Assembly: GCA_005240145.1 (NCBI GenBank)
Contig: SBAS01000130.1
Location: 1-49,610 of the forward strand
Length of the DNA stretch: 49,610 bases
Reading direction: 5' to 3'
Source: Nitrosomonadales bacterium
Lineage (GTDB): Bacteria > Pseudomonadota > Gammaproteobacteria > Burkholderiales > SG8-39
Shown here: positions 1 through 7,677 of the stretch, piece by piece
Position numbering within the stretch: position 1 is the stretch's first letter
How the letters are laid out: every line of letters begins with the position of its first letter
The notes under the pieces: model-generated
Told to the model about the DNA's origin: nothing
The model's database searches: none
What the model saw: the letters and a program-made list of their open reading frames with translations, nothing else
Translations under genes and position numbers: made by a program

Positions 1-346
1 GATGCAGGCCGTGCCGGTGCGGCACGCGCCCGGTCATCAAGGTCGCGCGCGAAGGCGAGCAGCTCGGCTCCGAGTAGCAGGAAGTGAGTTGCAGTCCCGA
101 GCGCGCGAGGCGATCGAAGGCTGGCGTTGGCGCGCCGACCGCCACGCCGCCGCCGTAGCAGCCGAAATCGCCCCAACCGACGTCGTCCATCAGGAACACC
201 AGCACGTTCGGCCGCTTGCCGCGGCGCTTGACGAAGTCGGCGATCTTCTGCTGCGCGGCCTTTGACTGGGCCGGATGCGCGAACGCGGGTTCGAGGTTGT
301 CCGCGGCACGAACGGTCGGCGATGCGATGGTGTCGAATGACGTCAT
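1..346 (-). CDS. Sulfatase (arylsulfatase family, formylglycine type), N-terminal part
   Basis: This is the first 115 codons of a type I sulfatase; the rest lies beyond the left edge. It should hydrolyse a sulfate ester to an alcohol and sulfate using a formylglycine nucleophile. The metal-binding Asp pair (FLMDDVGWGD, residues 51-60) and the modification motif CSPSR (Cys96) are both present in the expected spacing, so the catalytic head is intact. No signal peptide is evident; residues 1-45 are a polar extension. The ATG at 344-346 shares ATGA with the stop of the upstream TctC gene, which suggests translational coupling. It closes the visible leftward operon of ABC transporter, ferredoxin, P450, monooxygenase and TctC. 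The family is clear; the substrate cannot be told. The formylglycine-generating enzyme it needs is not in this window. Confidence 0.9.
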   Translation of the reverse strand, partial: MTSFDTIASPTVRAADNLEPAFAHPAQSKAAQQKIADFVKRRGKRPNVLVFLMDDVGWGDFGCYGGGVAVGAPTPAFDRLARSGLQLTSCYSEPSCSPSRATLMTGRVPHRHGLH

Positions 347-1308
347 TGGCCTTGCTCCTTCGCCAGCCCGGCGCGCACCAGCGTCGGGCGTATGTCGATG
401 AAGTATTTTTCCGCCCAGGCGCGGTATTCGGCCGAACTTTTGTACCAGACGGGCTGGATGAACTTGTGCAGCAGCGGCGCGTGTTCCGGGTCGTCCATTG
501 CCTGCTTGAACGCGTCGTGCAGCAACTTGATCACGCTGGCGGGGGTACCCCGCGGCGCGAGGATGCCGTAGGGGCTCCAGCCGACCGCGTCGATGCCTTT
601 CTCGCGCAACGTCGGCACGCCTTTGAAGCGGTCCGTCGGTTGCTCGGTGGCGAGCGCGAGGATGCGCACGCGGCCTTCGTCTGCAAGCGGGGCGAACTGC
701 GCACCGTCGGTGATGAAGTCGATGTGACCGCCGAGCAGCGCCGCCACCGCGTCCGGCCCGCCCTTGAACGGCACTTGCGTGAATTTCGCGCCGCTCGCCT
801 TCTCGATGTCGAGGAGAATCAGATGGCCGGTGCCGCCGTGTCCGGTCGAGCCGCTGGTGAGCTTTCCCGGATTCGCCTTTCCCGCGGCAATCAGGTCTTC
901 AATCGTCTTGTGCGGCGCATCCGCCTTTACCGCCACCGCGAAGGTGAAGTTCGACAGGCCGATTACATACTCCCAATCCTTCAGCGGATGATAGTTGGTC
1001 TGCTGGTAGTGGGGATAGCGCAGGCTGTTCACCGTCATCGCCGCGAGCGCATGCCCGTCGGGCGCGGCATTGAGCAGGAAGGTCGGCGCGAGCGTAGCGC
1101 CCGCACCCGGCTTGGGATCGACCGTGATCGGCTGGCCGAGCAGTTTCTGCACGCGCTCGGCGAGAAAGCGAAGATGGATGTCCATGATGCCGCCAGCCGG
1201 AAGCGCGCCGTAAAGCGTGATCGCACGCTGGGGAAAGCGCGTCTGTGCCCGCAGCGGCGCGGGCAGCACAGCCGCAGCAGCCGCAATTAGCAGTGTTCTA
1301 CGTTTCAT
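343..1308 (-). CDS. Tripartite tricarboxylate transporter binding protein (TctC/Bug family)
   Basis: This is a 321-residue periplasmic solute-binding protein. Residues 1-21 form an export signal (KRR, then an Ala/Leu-rich core, ending PAPLRA before Q22). The mature part shows Bug-family hallmarks: a Pro-Gly-rich first beta-alpha turn (YGALPAGG), the loop AAPDGHAL, and the GKLTSGSTGHGG ligand-loop region. Bug proteins bind carboxylates or other small polar ligands and normally pass them to TctA/TctB membrane subunits. No tctA or tctB is present here, so this is an orphan binding protein, as is common in Burkholderiales. A GGGAG ribosome-binding site lies 5 bases before the ATG. The stop overlaps the start of the sulfatase gene, so it may bind the same substrate or its product (inference). 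Confidence 0.9.
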   Translation of the reverse strand: MKRRTLLIAAAAAVLPAPLRAQTRFPQRAITLYGALPAGGIMDIHLRFLAERVQKLLGQPITVDPKPGAGATLAPTFLLNAAPDGHALAAMTVNSLRYPHYQQTNYHPLKDWEYVIGLSNFTFAVAVKADAPHKTIEDLIAAGKANPGKLTSGSTGHGGTGHLILLDIEKASGAKFTQVPFKGGPDAVAALLGGHIDFITDGAQFAPLADEGRVRILALATEQPTDRFKGVPTLREKGIDAVGWSPYGILAPRGTPASVIKLLHDAFKQAMDDPEHAPLLHKFIQPVWYKSSAEYRAWAEKYFIDIRPTLVRAGLAKEQGQ

Positions 1309-1332
1309 CTCCGCTCCCTGTCCAGATCACGG

Positions 1333-2928
1333 TTAACCCAGCACAAACCCTTCGTAACCCCGCGCCGCGACTTCGTTGCACTTCTCGACGTAGGGCGGAA
1401 ACCCGATCAGCGGCATGAACACGCGCGGCTTGCCGGGGACATTGGCGCCCAGATACCAGGAGTTGCAGGACGGGAACAGCGTCCGGTCGGCAACCGCGTT
1501 CACGTGCGCGCCCCACGCGGCCTCTGCCTCCGGGGCCGCCTCGATGCACTCGTGCTGCTCGCGGCGCATCCAGTCCAGGCACTCGCCGATCCAGTTCACG
1601 TGCTGCTCGATGGACACCATCATGTTGGTCAGGACCGAGGGACTGCCCGGCCCGGAGATGGTGAAGAGATTCGGGAACCCCGCGCTGCCCAGGCCGAGGT
1701 ATGTGCGCGGCCCGTCGCGCCATTTGTCGCGCAATGCAAGGCCGCCGCGGCCGCGTATGTCGATCGCCAACAGCGAGCCGGTCATGGCGTCGAAACCGGT
1801 CGCGAAAACGAGGCAATCGAAGGCATGCTCCACGCCCCCGCTGCGCACGCCGGCGGGCGTGATCTCCTCAAGGGGCGACTCGCGCAAATCGACAAGGCGC
1901 ACGTTGGGCCGATTGAAGGTGGCGTAGTAATCCGTGTCGACGCAAAGCCGCTTGCAGCCGATCGTCTGGCGCGGCATGAGGCGCGCCGCGGTCGCCGGGT
2001 CCTGCACGATCTCCTGGATCTTGCCGCGCACGAACTCGGCCGCGGCCGTGTTGGCTTCCGCGTTGAGCAGCAGGTCGTTGAAAGCGCCCATGAACGGCAG
2101 CCCGCCGTGCTCCCAACGCTTCTCGAAAGCCTGCGTGCGCCGGTCGGCGCCGACCGACAGAGCAGACGTTTCGTTGCGCGGAAGGTCCGAGCCGAACGCG
2201 TTCAGCATGCGGCTGTTGCGCGCGCGGAAGCCGGCATAGTCGGACTTGACTCGTGCTTCGTACGCCGGGTCGGTCGGACGGTTGCGCGCCGGCACCGAAT
2301 AGGTCGGGGTGCGCTGGAACACGACGAGCGACTTCGCCTGGCGCGCGATCAGCGGGATCGATTGGATCGCGGAGGAACCGGTGCCGATGACCCCCACCCG
2401 CTTTCCCGAGAAATCCACCGCGTGGTGCGGCCAGCGCCCGGTGTGGTATTGCTCTCCGGCAAAACGCCCGATGCCCTCGATCTCGGGCAGCTTCGCCGAC
2501 GACAGGCAGCCGGTGGCCAGGATCAGGAAGCGGGCCGATGTTTCCCACGTTTCGCTCGCGCCGCTCACAGTGACGCGCCAGCGTTCCGCGGCCTCGTCGT
2601 AGGCTGCCTTTTCGACGCGGGTGTTGAACTGGATATCGCCTTTCAGACTGAAGCGCTCCGCGACATGCTCGGCGTAGCGCAGAATTTCGGGCTGCGGCGC
2701 GTAGCGCTCGCTCCACTGCCATTCCTGCTGCAGCGCCTCGTCGAACTGGTAGGAATATTCGAGGCTGTCGACGTCGCAGCGCGCGCCAGGGTAGCGGTTC
2801 CAGTACCAGGTACCGCCGACGCCCGATCCCGCTTCGAACGCGCGTGCCCGCAGCCCCAGGCTGCGCGCCTTGTGCAGCATGTACATGCCGCCGAAGCCGG
2901 CGCCGACGATGAGGACGTCTACTTCCAA
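1333..2928 (-). CDS. Flavin-containing monooxygenase, Baeyer-Villiger type
   Basis: This is a class B flavoprotein monooxygenase of about 531 residues that would insert oxygen into a ketone (ester or lactone product) using NADPH, FAD and O2. Near the N-terminus the FAD Rossmann motif reads VLIVGAGFGGMY. The Baeyer-Villiger fingerprint F-x-G-x3-H-x3-W-P is present as FAGEQYHTGRWP, followed by the NADPH motif VIGTGSSA. The frame stays open to 3024, but those upstream codons lie over the P450 gene in another frame and look like shadow. I therefore take the TTG at 2926-2928, only four codons before VLIVGAG; no ATG or GTG suits better. It overlaps the P450 3' end by 10 bases. Its ketone substrate could come from the alcohol dehydrogenases across the divergent promoter. 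Confidence 0.88.
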   Translation of the reverse strand: MEVDVLIVGAGFGGMYMLHKARSLGLRARAFEAGSGVGGTWYWNRYPGARCDVDSLEYSYQFDEALQQEWQWSERYAPQPEILRYAEHVAERFSLKGDIQFNTRVEKAAYDEAAERWRVTVSGASETWETSARFLILATGCLSSAKLPEIEGIGRFAGEQYHTGRWPHHAVDFSGKRVGVIGTGSSAIQSIPLIARQAKSLVVFQRTPTYSVPARNRPTDPAYEARVKSDYAGFRARNSRMLNAFGSDLPRNETSALSVGADRRTQAFEKRWEHGGLPFMGAFNDLLLNAEANTAAAEFVRGKIQEIVQDPATAARLMPRQTIGCKRLCVDTDYYATFNRPNVRLVDLRESPLEEITPAGVRSGGVEHAFDCLVFATGFDAMTGSLLAIDIRGRGGLALRDKWRDGPRTYLGLGSAGFPNLFTISGPGSPSVLTNMMVSIEQHVNWIGECLDWMRREQHECIEAAPEAEAAWGAHVNAVADRTLFPSCNSWYLGANVPGKPRVFMPLIGFPPYVEKCNEVAARGYEGFVLG

Positions 2929-4109
2929 ACGACGCGCAGCGTGCGGGGCCCTCGCACCGTGCCCTCGGACCAGGTCACGCCGGCGGGATTCTCGAGCCGG
3001 AATTGCGGAATGCGCTTGAGCCATTCCTCGAGTGCCACGCGCAGTTCCATGCGCGCCAGATTCGAGCCGATGCAGCGATGGATGCCCAGGCCGAAGGCCG
3101 CGTGGCGGTTCTCCTGCCGGTCGAGCAATACCTTGTCGGCGTCGGGAAACATCTCCGGATCGCGGTTGGCCGCGGGAAAGGACAGCAGCACCATGGCGCC
3201 GGCCTTCATCGGGCAGCCGTTGATGGTCACGTCCTTCTTCACTTCGCGCGCCATGGTCACCGGCGCGTAGGCGCGCAACAGTTCCTCGACCGCGGTATCC
3301 ATGAGCGCGGGCTCAGCCACGAGGCGCGCCGTGTCCTGCGGATTTTTCGCCAGGTGCCACAGGCTCGCGCCGATGGCGCTCCAGGTCGTGTCGATGCCCG
3401 CGATGAGGAGCAGGCGCAGCGTGCCGATGATCTTTTCGGGTGGCAGCGGCTGGCCGTCCACGCGCTGGTCGCGCATGAAGGAAATCAGGTCGTCGCCCGG
3501 CATGTCACTGCGCTTCGCCAGCTCCTGGCCAAAATAAATCGTCATTTCCTTCAGCGATTCCGTGACCTTGGAGTTGTCGTGGATGCCCTCCTCCAGCGCC
3601 ATCTTGATCCAGCGCCGGTAGCGATCGCCATCCTCCTCGTCCATGCCGAGCATGTTGGCGATCACGCGCGTCGGGATGTGCTGCGCGTAGTCGGTCGCCG
3701 CGTCGCAAGAACCCTTATCGATGACGCCGTCGATCAGTCGGTTGCACAGCGCGCGCGTGCCGGGCGTGAGCTTCTCGATCGCCTTTGGGTTGAACGCGGG
3801 CAGCAACGGCATTCGCGCCGGACGGTGCTCGGGCGGATCGGAGGTGATCGGCGGCGCCGGCATCACCGGGTTGAATTTCTTCTCGCGCACGATCACGCGC
3901 CGCGACGAAAAGTGCTCTGTGTCGTAGGAAATCTCGCGCACATCCGCGTAGCGGGACGGGAAGAACGCGCCGTCCTCAAAGCGCTCGCTGCGCGCCATCG
4001 GACAGCGCTTCCTCAGGTCATCCCAGATCGGATATGGATCGTTGTTCCACGCCGGATCGGTATGGTCGAAATCGGTGGCCCAGTCCTTGACCGGCTGTTT
4101 CGTGCTCAT
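2919..4109 (-). CDS. Cytochrome P450
   Basis: This is a soluble bacterial P450 of 396 residues, normal length for class I. The I-helix oxygen-binding motif is AGIDTT (residues 237-242), the ExxR motif is EELLR (275-279), and the heme-thiolate loop is FGLGIHRCIG with Cys346 as the axial ligand. It should hydroxylate or oxidatively cleave an unactivated C-H or C-C position with electrons from the ferredoxin encoded 12 bases upstream. No ferredoxin reductase is encoded here, so one must come from elsewhere in the genome. Its 3' end overlaps the Baeyer-Villiger monooxygenase start, which ties the two oxidations together. The substrate is unknown. The general fold resembles CYPs acting on terpenoids, steroids or fatty acids, but that is only a guess from context. 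Confidence 0.96.
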   Translation of the reverse strand: MSTKQPVKDWATDFDHTDPAWNNDPYPIWDDLRKRCPMARSERFEDGAFFPSRYADVREISYDTEHFSSRRVIVREKKFNPVMPAPPITSDPPEHRPARMPLLPAFNPKAIEKLTPGTRALCNRLIDGVIDKGSCDAATDYAQHIPTRVIANMLGMDEEDGDRYRRWIKMALEEGIHDNSKVTESLKEMTIYFGQELAKRSDMPGDDLISFMRDQRVDGQPLPPEKIIGTLRLLLIAGIDTTWSAIGASLWHLAKNPQDTARLVAEPALMDTAVEELLRAYAPVTMAREVKKDVTINGCPMKAGAMVLLSFPAANRDPEMFPDADKVLLDRQENRHAAFGLGIHRCIGSNLARMELRVALEEWLKRIPQFRLENPAGVTWSEGTVRGPRTLRVVWK

Positions 4110-4121
4110 GGCGGCTCCCCC

Positions 4122-4340
4122 TCAGTTCTTCGCTGTCATGCGGATCGCGTGCTCGGGGCAATTCTTCACCGTGAGCCGTGCTTTCTCTTCCAGCTGCGGC
4201 GGCACCGCGCCGTCGCCCCTGGCTCGGGCATTGCCCAGGTCGTCGACCTCGAACAGCTCGGGCGCAATCGAGTAGCACCGGTTGTGGCCCTGGCAAAGCG
4301 CCGTCTCGACATGCACCTTGAATTTCTTCGGTTCGCTCAT
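4122..4340 (-). CDS. Small ferredoxin, CxxHxxC...CP type
   Basis: This is a 72-residue ferredoxin with Cys16-x2-His19-x2-Cys22 and a distal Cys61-Pro62. The position that would be Cys in a classic cluster is His19. This pattern is typical of small one-cluster ferredoxins ([3Fe-4S], or His-ligated [4Fe-4S]) encoded beside actinobacterial and proteobacterial P450 genes. It almost certainly delivers electrons to the P450 immediately downstream (12-base gap). The ATG at 4338-4340 gives a protein of standard length. No targeting signal is seen, so it acts in the cytoplasm. Confidence 0.93.
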   Translation of the reverse strand: MSEPKKFKVHVETALCQGHNRCYSIAPELFEVDDLGNARARGDGAVPPQLEEKARLTVKNCPEHAIRMTAKN

Positions 4341-4362
4341 GCGTCGTTTCCTGTGTTGGTGG

Positions 4363-5118
4363 TCACTGCCACTTCAAGAGCGCCCGCTCGAGCCGCGACA
4401 TGCCGCGCGTCACCAGCATCCCCAGGCAGGCGAGCAGCGCGAGCAGCCCCATCACGCCATTCATGTTGAAGGTGGCCTGCTGGTAGGACAATACCTGTCC
4501 CAACCCGTGCTCGGCGGCGATGATTTCGCCGCCGATTACCCCCAGCATCGAGAAGATCAGCGCCAGACGCAACCCGGAAAAAATGACCGGCACGGCGGAG
4601 GGGAGCGTTACCTTGAAGAAAATCTGCGACGGCGACGCACCCAGCGAGCGCGACAACGTGATGTGGTCGGGCGAAACGCCACGCACGCCCGCCACCGTGT
4701 TCGCCAGCACGATGAAAAACGAAAGGCTGGTGCCGATCGCGATCTTCGAGCCGATCCCCAGACCGAACCAGAGCAGGAACAGCGGCGCAAGCGCAATCCT
4801 GGGCATTGCATTCAGCACCATGAGGTAAGGGTCCATCGCCTGCTCGAGCTTCGGCAAGATCACGAACGCGAGGCCGAGCGCCATCGCCAGCGTCGCACCG
4901 AGCACGAAGGAGATCAGCGTGCCGGACACCGTGTAGCCCAGGTCGAGCCAGATTTTCTTCGATACCGCGAACCCGTCCCACAGGTAGGCCACAATGCCGG
5001 CCGGGCTGCCAAAGAACAGTTGCGGCAGGAATTCCGTGCGCGCGCCATACTCCCAGAGCCCGAGGAACGTGGCGATAAACGCGGCGTGCGCCGCATAAAC
5101 CCGAAGGCCGGCGGTCAT
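4363..5118 (-). CDS. ABC transporter permease (SsuC/TauC/NrtB-like)
   Basis: This is a 251-residue inner-membrane permease with about six hydrophobic segments. It carries the cytoplasmic coupling (EAA) loop around the segment reading SLGASPSQIFFKVTLPSAVPVI. The last segments (GLGQVLSYQQATFNMNGVM, then a hydrophobic stretch) match the nitrate/sulfonate/taurine permease family. The open frame extends to 5166, but the ATG at 5116-5118 gives the natural start MTAGLRVYAA and overlaps the ATPase stop as ATGA. With the ATPase and binding protein it makes a complete importer. Given the sulfatases nearby, a sulfonate, sulfate ester or similar anion is a reasonable but unproven cargo. Confidence 0.92.
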   Translation of the reverse strand: MTAGLRVYAAHAAFIATFLGLWEYGARTEFLPQLFFGSPAGIVAYLWDGFAVSKKIWLDLGYTVSGTLISFVLGATLAMALGLAFVILPKLEQAMDPYLMVLNAMPRIALAPLFLLWFGLGIGSKIAIGTSLSFFIVLANTVAGVRGVSPDHITLSRSLGASPSQIFFKVTLPSAVPVIFSGLRLALIFSMLGVIGGEIIAAEHGLGQVLSYQQATFNMNGVMGLLALLACLGMLVTRGMSRLERALLKWQ

Positions 5119-5888
5119 TCGATCATCGCCGGCGCGCCCTTCATGCCCGCCTCCAGCGCCTCCCAAAGGTCGGAGTAGATGTCGTGGAACTCGTGGCTCT
5201 TCTGTAGCGCGCGCACAGAGCGGGGCCGCGGCAGGTCGATCGGCATCTGCTTGACGATCCGCCCCGGCCGGGCGCTCATCACGATCACCCGGTCAGACAG
5301 CGCCACCGCCTCGCCCAGATCATGGGTGATGAAGACCACAGTGCGGCGTTCCGCGTTCCACAGCTCGAGCAGCAGGTCCTCGAGCTGGAGCTTGGTCTGC
5401 GCATCGAGCGCGCCGAAGGGCTCGTCCATCAGCATCACCGGCGAATCCAGGCAGAAGGTGCGCGCCAGCGCCGCGCGCTGGCGCATGCCGTGCGAGAGTT
5501 GCTTGGGCCAGTGCCGCTCGAAGTCCGCGAGACCGACGCGCGCGAGCAACTGCCGGGCCTTGGCTTCGCGCAGCTCCTTCGCGACGCCGCGGATCTCCAG
5601 GCCATAACTCGCGTTGGCAAGCGTCGAGCGCCAGGGCAGCAGGCTGTCGCGCGCCAGCATGTAGGCGACTTCCGGGTTGCCGGCGAAGGGGCGCTTGCCA
5701 AGGATCGAGATCCCGCCTGATTCGAGCGGCAGCAGGCCTGTGAGGAGGTTGAGGAGCGTCGTCTTGCCGCAGCCGCTCGGCCCGACGATGGAAACGAATT
5801 CGCCCTCCTCGATCTGGATCGAGACATCGTCCACGGCGAGCACGTCGCCAAAGCGCACCGTGAGGCGCTCGATCTCGATCGCCGCCAT
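5115..5888 (-). CDS. ABC transporter ATP-binding protein (SsuB/TauB-like)
   Basis: This is a 257-residue nucleotide-binding subunit. Walker A is GPSGCGKTT (residues 36-44), the signature is LSHGM (131-135, a variant of LSGGQ common in this subfamily), Walker B is VMLMDEPFGALD from residue 151, and the switch histidine sits in VVFITHDLGEA. It powers import with the permease that follows (4-base ATGA overlap) and the binding protein that precedes (17-base gap). Family assignment is firm. The cargo cannot be read from this subunit. Confidence 0.95.
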   Translation of the reverse strand: MAAIEIERLTVRFGDVLAVDDVSIQIEEGEFVSIVGPSGCGKTTLLNLLTGLLPLESGGISILGKRPFAGNPEVAYMLARDSLLPWRSTLANASYGLEIRGVAKELREAKARQLLARVGLADFERHWPKQLSHGMRQRAALARTFCLDSPVMLMDEPFGALDAQTKLQLEDLLLELWNAERRTVVFITHDLGEAVALSDRVIVMSARPGRIVKQMPIDLPRPRSVRALQKSHEFHDIYSDLWEALEAGMKGAPAMIE

Positions 5889-5905
5889 GCCGCGACCCCG
5901 GTGGC

Positions 5906-6916
5906 CTAGGGCGCCTTGTCGTGGACGAACTCGGAGACCGGCGGCGCCTTGTCGATCTGCTTGTTCTCGATCAGGAAGTCCAGACCGGCCTTGACGGCAT
6001 TTCGATTGATGGCGGCAGAGTAGGCCTTGGCGATGGCAGCTCGCCTGAGCGCTTCGCGCAGTACCTCGTCGCCCTTGGCCATTTCGAACTTGAAGTACGT
6101 CTCCGCGATCTTCGCCAATTCCTCGAAGTTTGCCGGGTTGTTGATGAATGCGTCGGCGTCCTTTACCGCTTTGATGACCGCTTCGATGACATGCGGGTTA
6201 CGGTCGATGTAGTCCTGCGTGAACACCTGGCCGTTGCCGCCGCCGTTGAGCGCGTACTGCGCGGCGGGCTCCTTGTCCTCCGCGCCACGCCAGATTACCT
6301 TGCAGGTGGCAAGCACCGTGCACATCGCGCCGGCCGGCTCGAACATCATGATCGCATCCACCTGCTTGGAGACCAGCGCGCCGTAAGCCGTGTTCGGTCC
6401 ACCGACCGCGACGAAAACGACGTCCTCCGCTTTCATGCCCGCCTTGAGAAACATCCAGGTGGTGATCATTTCCATCACCGACCCGCGCGCGGGAACGCCG
6501 ATTTTCTTGCCCTTGAAATCCTGCATGAACGCGGGCCAGCCCTTGCCCGCATTCGGCGTTTCAGTGTGGTTCCCCGCGATCAGCGCAGCGACGTTGGCGG
6601 TCGCACCGCCGACCACGAGCTTCATTTTCGCGCCCTTGGTGATGGCGCCGACCATGATCTCCGCGGGAAACAGCCCCGCATCGATGCTTTTCGCGAGCAG
6701 CGCCTGCGCCCCCAGCGGCCCGGACGGGATCACCTGCAACGTGCACTTGATGCCGTACTTGTCGCAATAGCCCTTGCTGATCGCCACACGCATCAGCATG
6801 TTGCCGATGCCGGGGTAGTCCTGGAACTTCACCGACTCGCCCTTGCCTTGCGCCCAGGCGCCGCCGCCCGCAATGAACGAAACAATAGCTACTAATCCGA
6901 TACGAAGCCGTTTCAT
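5906..6916 (-). CDS. ABC transporter substrate-binding protein (NMT1/SsuA-like)
   Basis: This is a 336-residue periplasmic binding protein of the nitrate/sulfonate/thiamine-precursor superfamily. It has a Sec signal (MKRLRIGLV, hydrophobic core, AWAQ at about residues 20-23). The mature protein shows the typical FQDYPG, GYCDKYGI and KKIGVPARGS segments. An upstream ATG-less frame runs to 6946, but the ATG at 6914-6916 is preceded by a strong GGAGGGGA ribosome-binding site, so I chose it. It is the first gene of the leftward operon and faces the TetR gene across an 86-base regulatory region. It is probably co-regulated by that TetR protein (inference). Confidence 0.92.
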   Translation of the reverse strand: MKRLRIGLVAIVSFIAGGGAWAQGKGESVKFQDYPGIGNMLMRVAISKGYCDKYGIKCTLQVIPSGPLGAQALLAKSIDAGLFPAEIMVGAITKGAKMKLVVGGATANVAALIAGNHTETPNAGKGWPAFMQDFKGKKIGVPARGSVMEMITTWMFLKAGMKAEDVVFVAVGGPNTAYGALVSKQVDAIMMFEPAGAMCTVLATCKVIWRGAEDKEPAAQYALNGGGNGQVFTQDYIDRNPHVIEAVIKAVKDADAFINNPANFEELAKIAETYFKFEMAKGDEVLREALRRAAIAKAYSAAINRNAVKAGLDFLIENKQIDKAPPVSEFVHDKAP

Positions 6917-6933
6917 CGCCTGTCCCCTCCCCA

Positions 6934-6947
6934 GTTGACCTGTCAAC
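6934..6947. promoter_or_regulatory. Inverted repeat, candidate TetR operator
   Basis: GTTGAC and GTCAAC form perfect 6-base arms with a 2-base spacer. The element lies in the leader of the leftward binding-protein gene and overlaps the -35 hexamer proposed for the rightward promoter. A dimeric TetR-family repressor binds this kind of short dyad. No binding data are available; the assignment rests on symmetry and position. Confidence 0.5.
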
Positions 6948-6964
6948 GCGGTAACGATTACTAT
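6935..6964 (+). promoter_or_regulatory. Candidate promoter for the tetR-sulfatase operon
   Basis: TTGACC (6935-6940) and TACTAT (6959-6964) are separated by 18 bases and lie about 40 bases before the TetR ATG. Five of six and four of six bases match the sigma-70 consensus. The -35 falls inside the inverted repeat at 6934-6947, which would give autorepression. Confidence 0.4.
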
Positions 6965-6965
6965 T

Positions 6966-6985
6966 TTCGAATCCTAATTCGAATT
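6966..6985. repeat. Paired TTCGAA palindromes in the divergent promoter
   Basis: TTCGAA occurs at 6966-6971 and again at 6978-6983, with starts 12 bases apart, so both copies lie nearly on the same helical face. The second extends to the perfect 10-base palindrome AATTCGAATT (6976-6985). The region is AT-rich against a GC-rich background and lies over the -10 region of the leftward promoter. It could be a second operator or simply an AT-rich promoter element. Confidence 0.45.
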
Positions 6986-7001
6986 TTTTGACGCCTGTCA
7001 A
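6973..7001 (-). promoter_or_regulatory. Candidate promoter for the ABC-P450-sulfatase operon
   Basis: On the minus strand a perfect TTGACA (7001 to 6996) is followed after 17 bases by ATTAGG (6978 to 6973), or after 19 bases by TAGGAT. It would drive leftward transcription toward the binding-protein gene at 6916. The -35 match is perfect; the -10 is weak. Confidence 0.4.
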
Positions 7002-7002
7002 T

Positions 7003-7677
7003 ATGGCTACGTCTTCGGCCCGAACCAAGGTTGTGCTGCGCCGCCACATCCGGCGTGCCGGCGTGCTGCGGGTAGTGCAGCCGCGCGCGGAGGCAACGCG
7101 TGACGCCCTGCTCGATGCCGGCCGCCGGCTCCTCAACGAACGCGACTTCGACGCCATGTCGATCGCCGATCTGGCGGCTGCCAACGCCCTTTCGGTCGGC
7201 TCCTTCTACGGCAGGTTCCGCGACAAGGAGGCGTATTTCGCGCTGCTCCAGGAGATGGTTACATCGGAGTGGACGGAAGCCACGCTGCGTGATTTCGACG
7301 TCCGGCGGCTGGCCGGATGGTCCGCAGGTCGGATCGTCCGCCTGGTTACCACCCAGGTGGTAAATGTCTATCGCAATGACCGAGGCTTCATCAGCGCCGC
7401 GCTGCGGCACGCCTCCACGCACCCGGGCGCATGGACGCCGCTCAAGCGCGCCGGCGCCCGATTCGCAAATGTCGTGACCGCGCTGCTTGCGCCACGCCTG
7501 ACGCATCTGCCGCGGATGGCACGTGCCGCGCGGGTGCGCTTTGCCATGCAACTGCTCTACGGGATGCTCATCAACGCCGTGCTGAACGATCCGGGCCCGC
7601 TCAATCTTGACGACCCACGCCTGGAAAAAGAACTGGCGCGCGCGCTGTCCGCCTACCTCGGATTGCGACCGCGATGA
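7003..7677 (+). CDS. TetR-family transcriptional regulator
   Basis: This is a 224-residue regulator. Residues around 30-75 form the TetR DNA-binding domain: helix 1 (ATRDALLDAGRRLL), the turn with MSIADLAAANALSVGSFY, and the closing RFRDKEAYFALL. The rest is an all-helical ligand-binding domain without recognisable motifs. A TTG at 6988 is in frame, but the ATG at 7001-7003 region (first base 7003) fits better. Its stop overlaps the alkylsulfatase start (ATGA). It is the first gene of the rightward operon and divergent from the ABC-P450 operon, so it likely represses both and responds to the catabolic substrate or an intermediate (inference from layout). Confidence 0.92.
   Translation: MATSSARTKVVLRRHIRRAGVLRVVQPRAEATRDALLDAGRRLLNERDFDAMSIADLAAANALSVGSFYGRFRDKEAYFALLQEMVTSEWTEATLRDFDVRRLAGWSAGRIVRLVTTQVVNVYRNDRGFISAALRHASTHPGAWTPLKRAGARFANVVTALLAPRLTHLPRMARAARVRFAMQLLYGMLINAVLNDPGPLNLDDPRLEKELARALSAYLGLRPR

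Noticed and set aside
2929-3024. 32-residue N-terminal extension of the monooxygenase
   Set aside because: These codons lie wholly in the P450 C-terminal coding region in another frame, are Arg-rich, and put the FAD motif far from the N-terminus.
1504-3270. 588-codon plus-strand open frame over the monooxygenase and P450
   Set aside because: It crosses two real genes in antisense and carries no motif.
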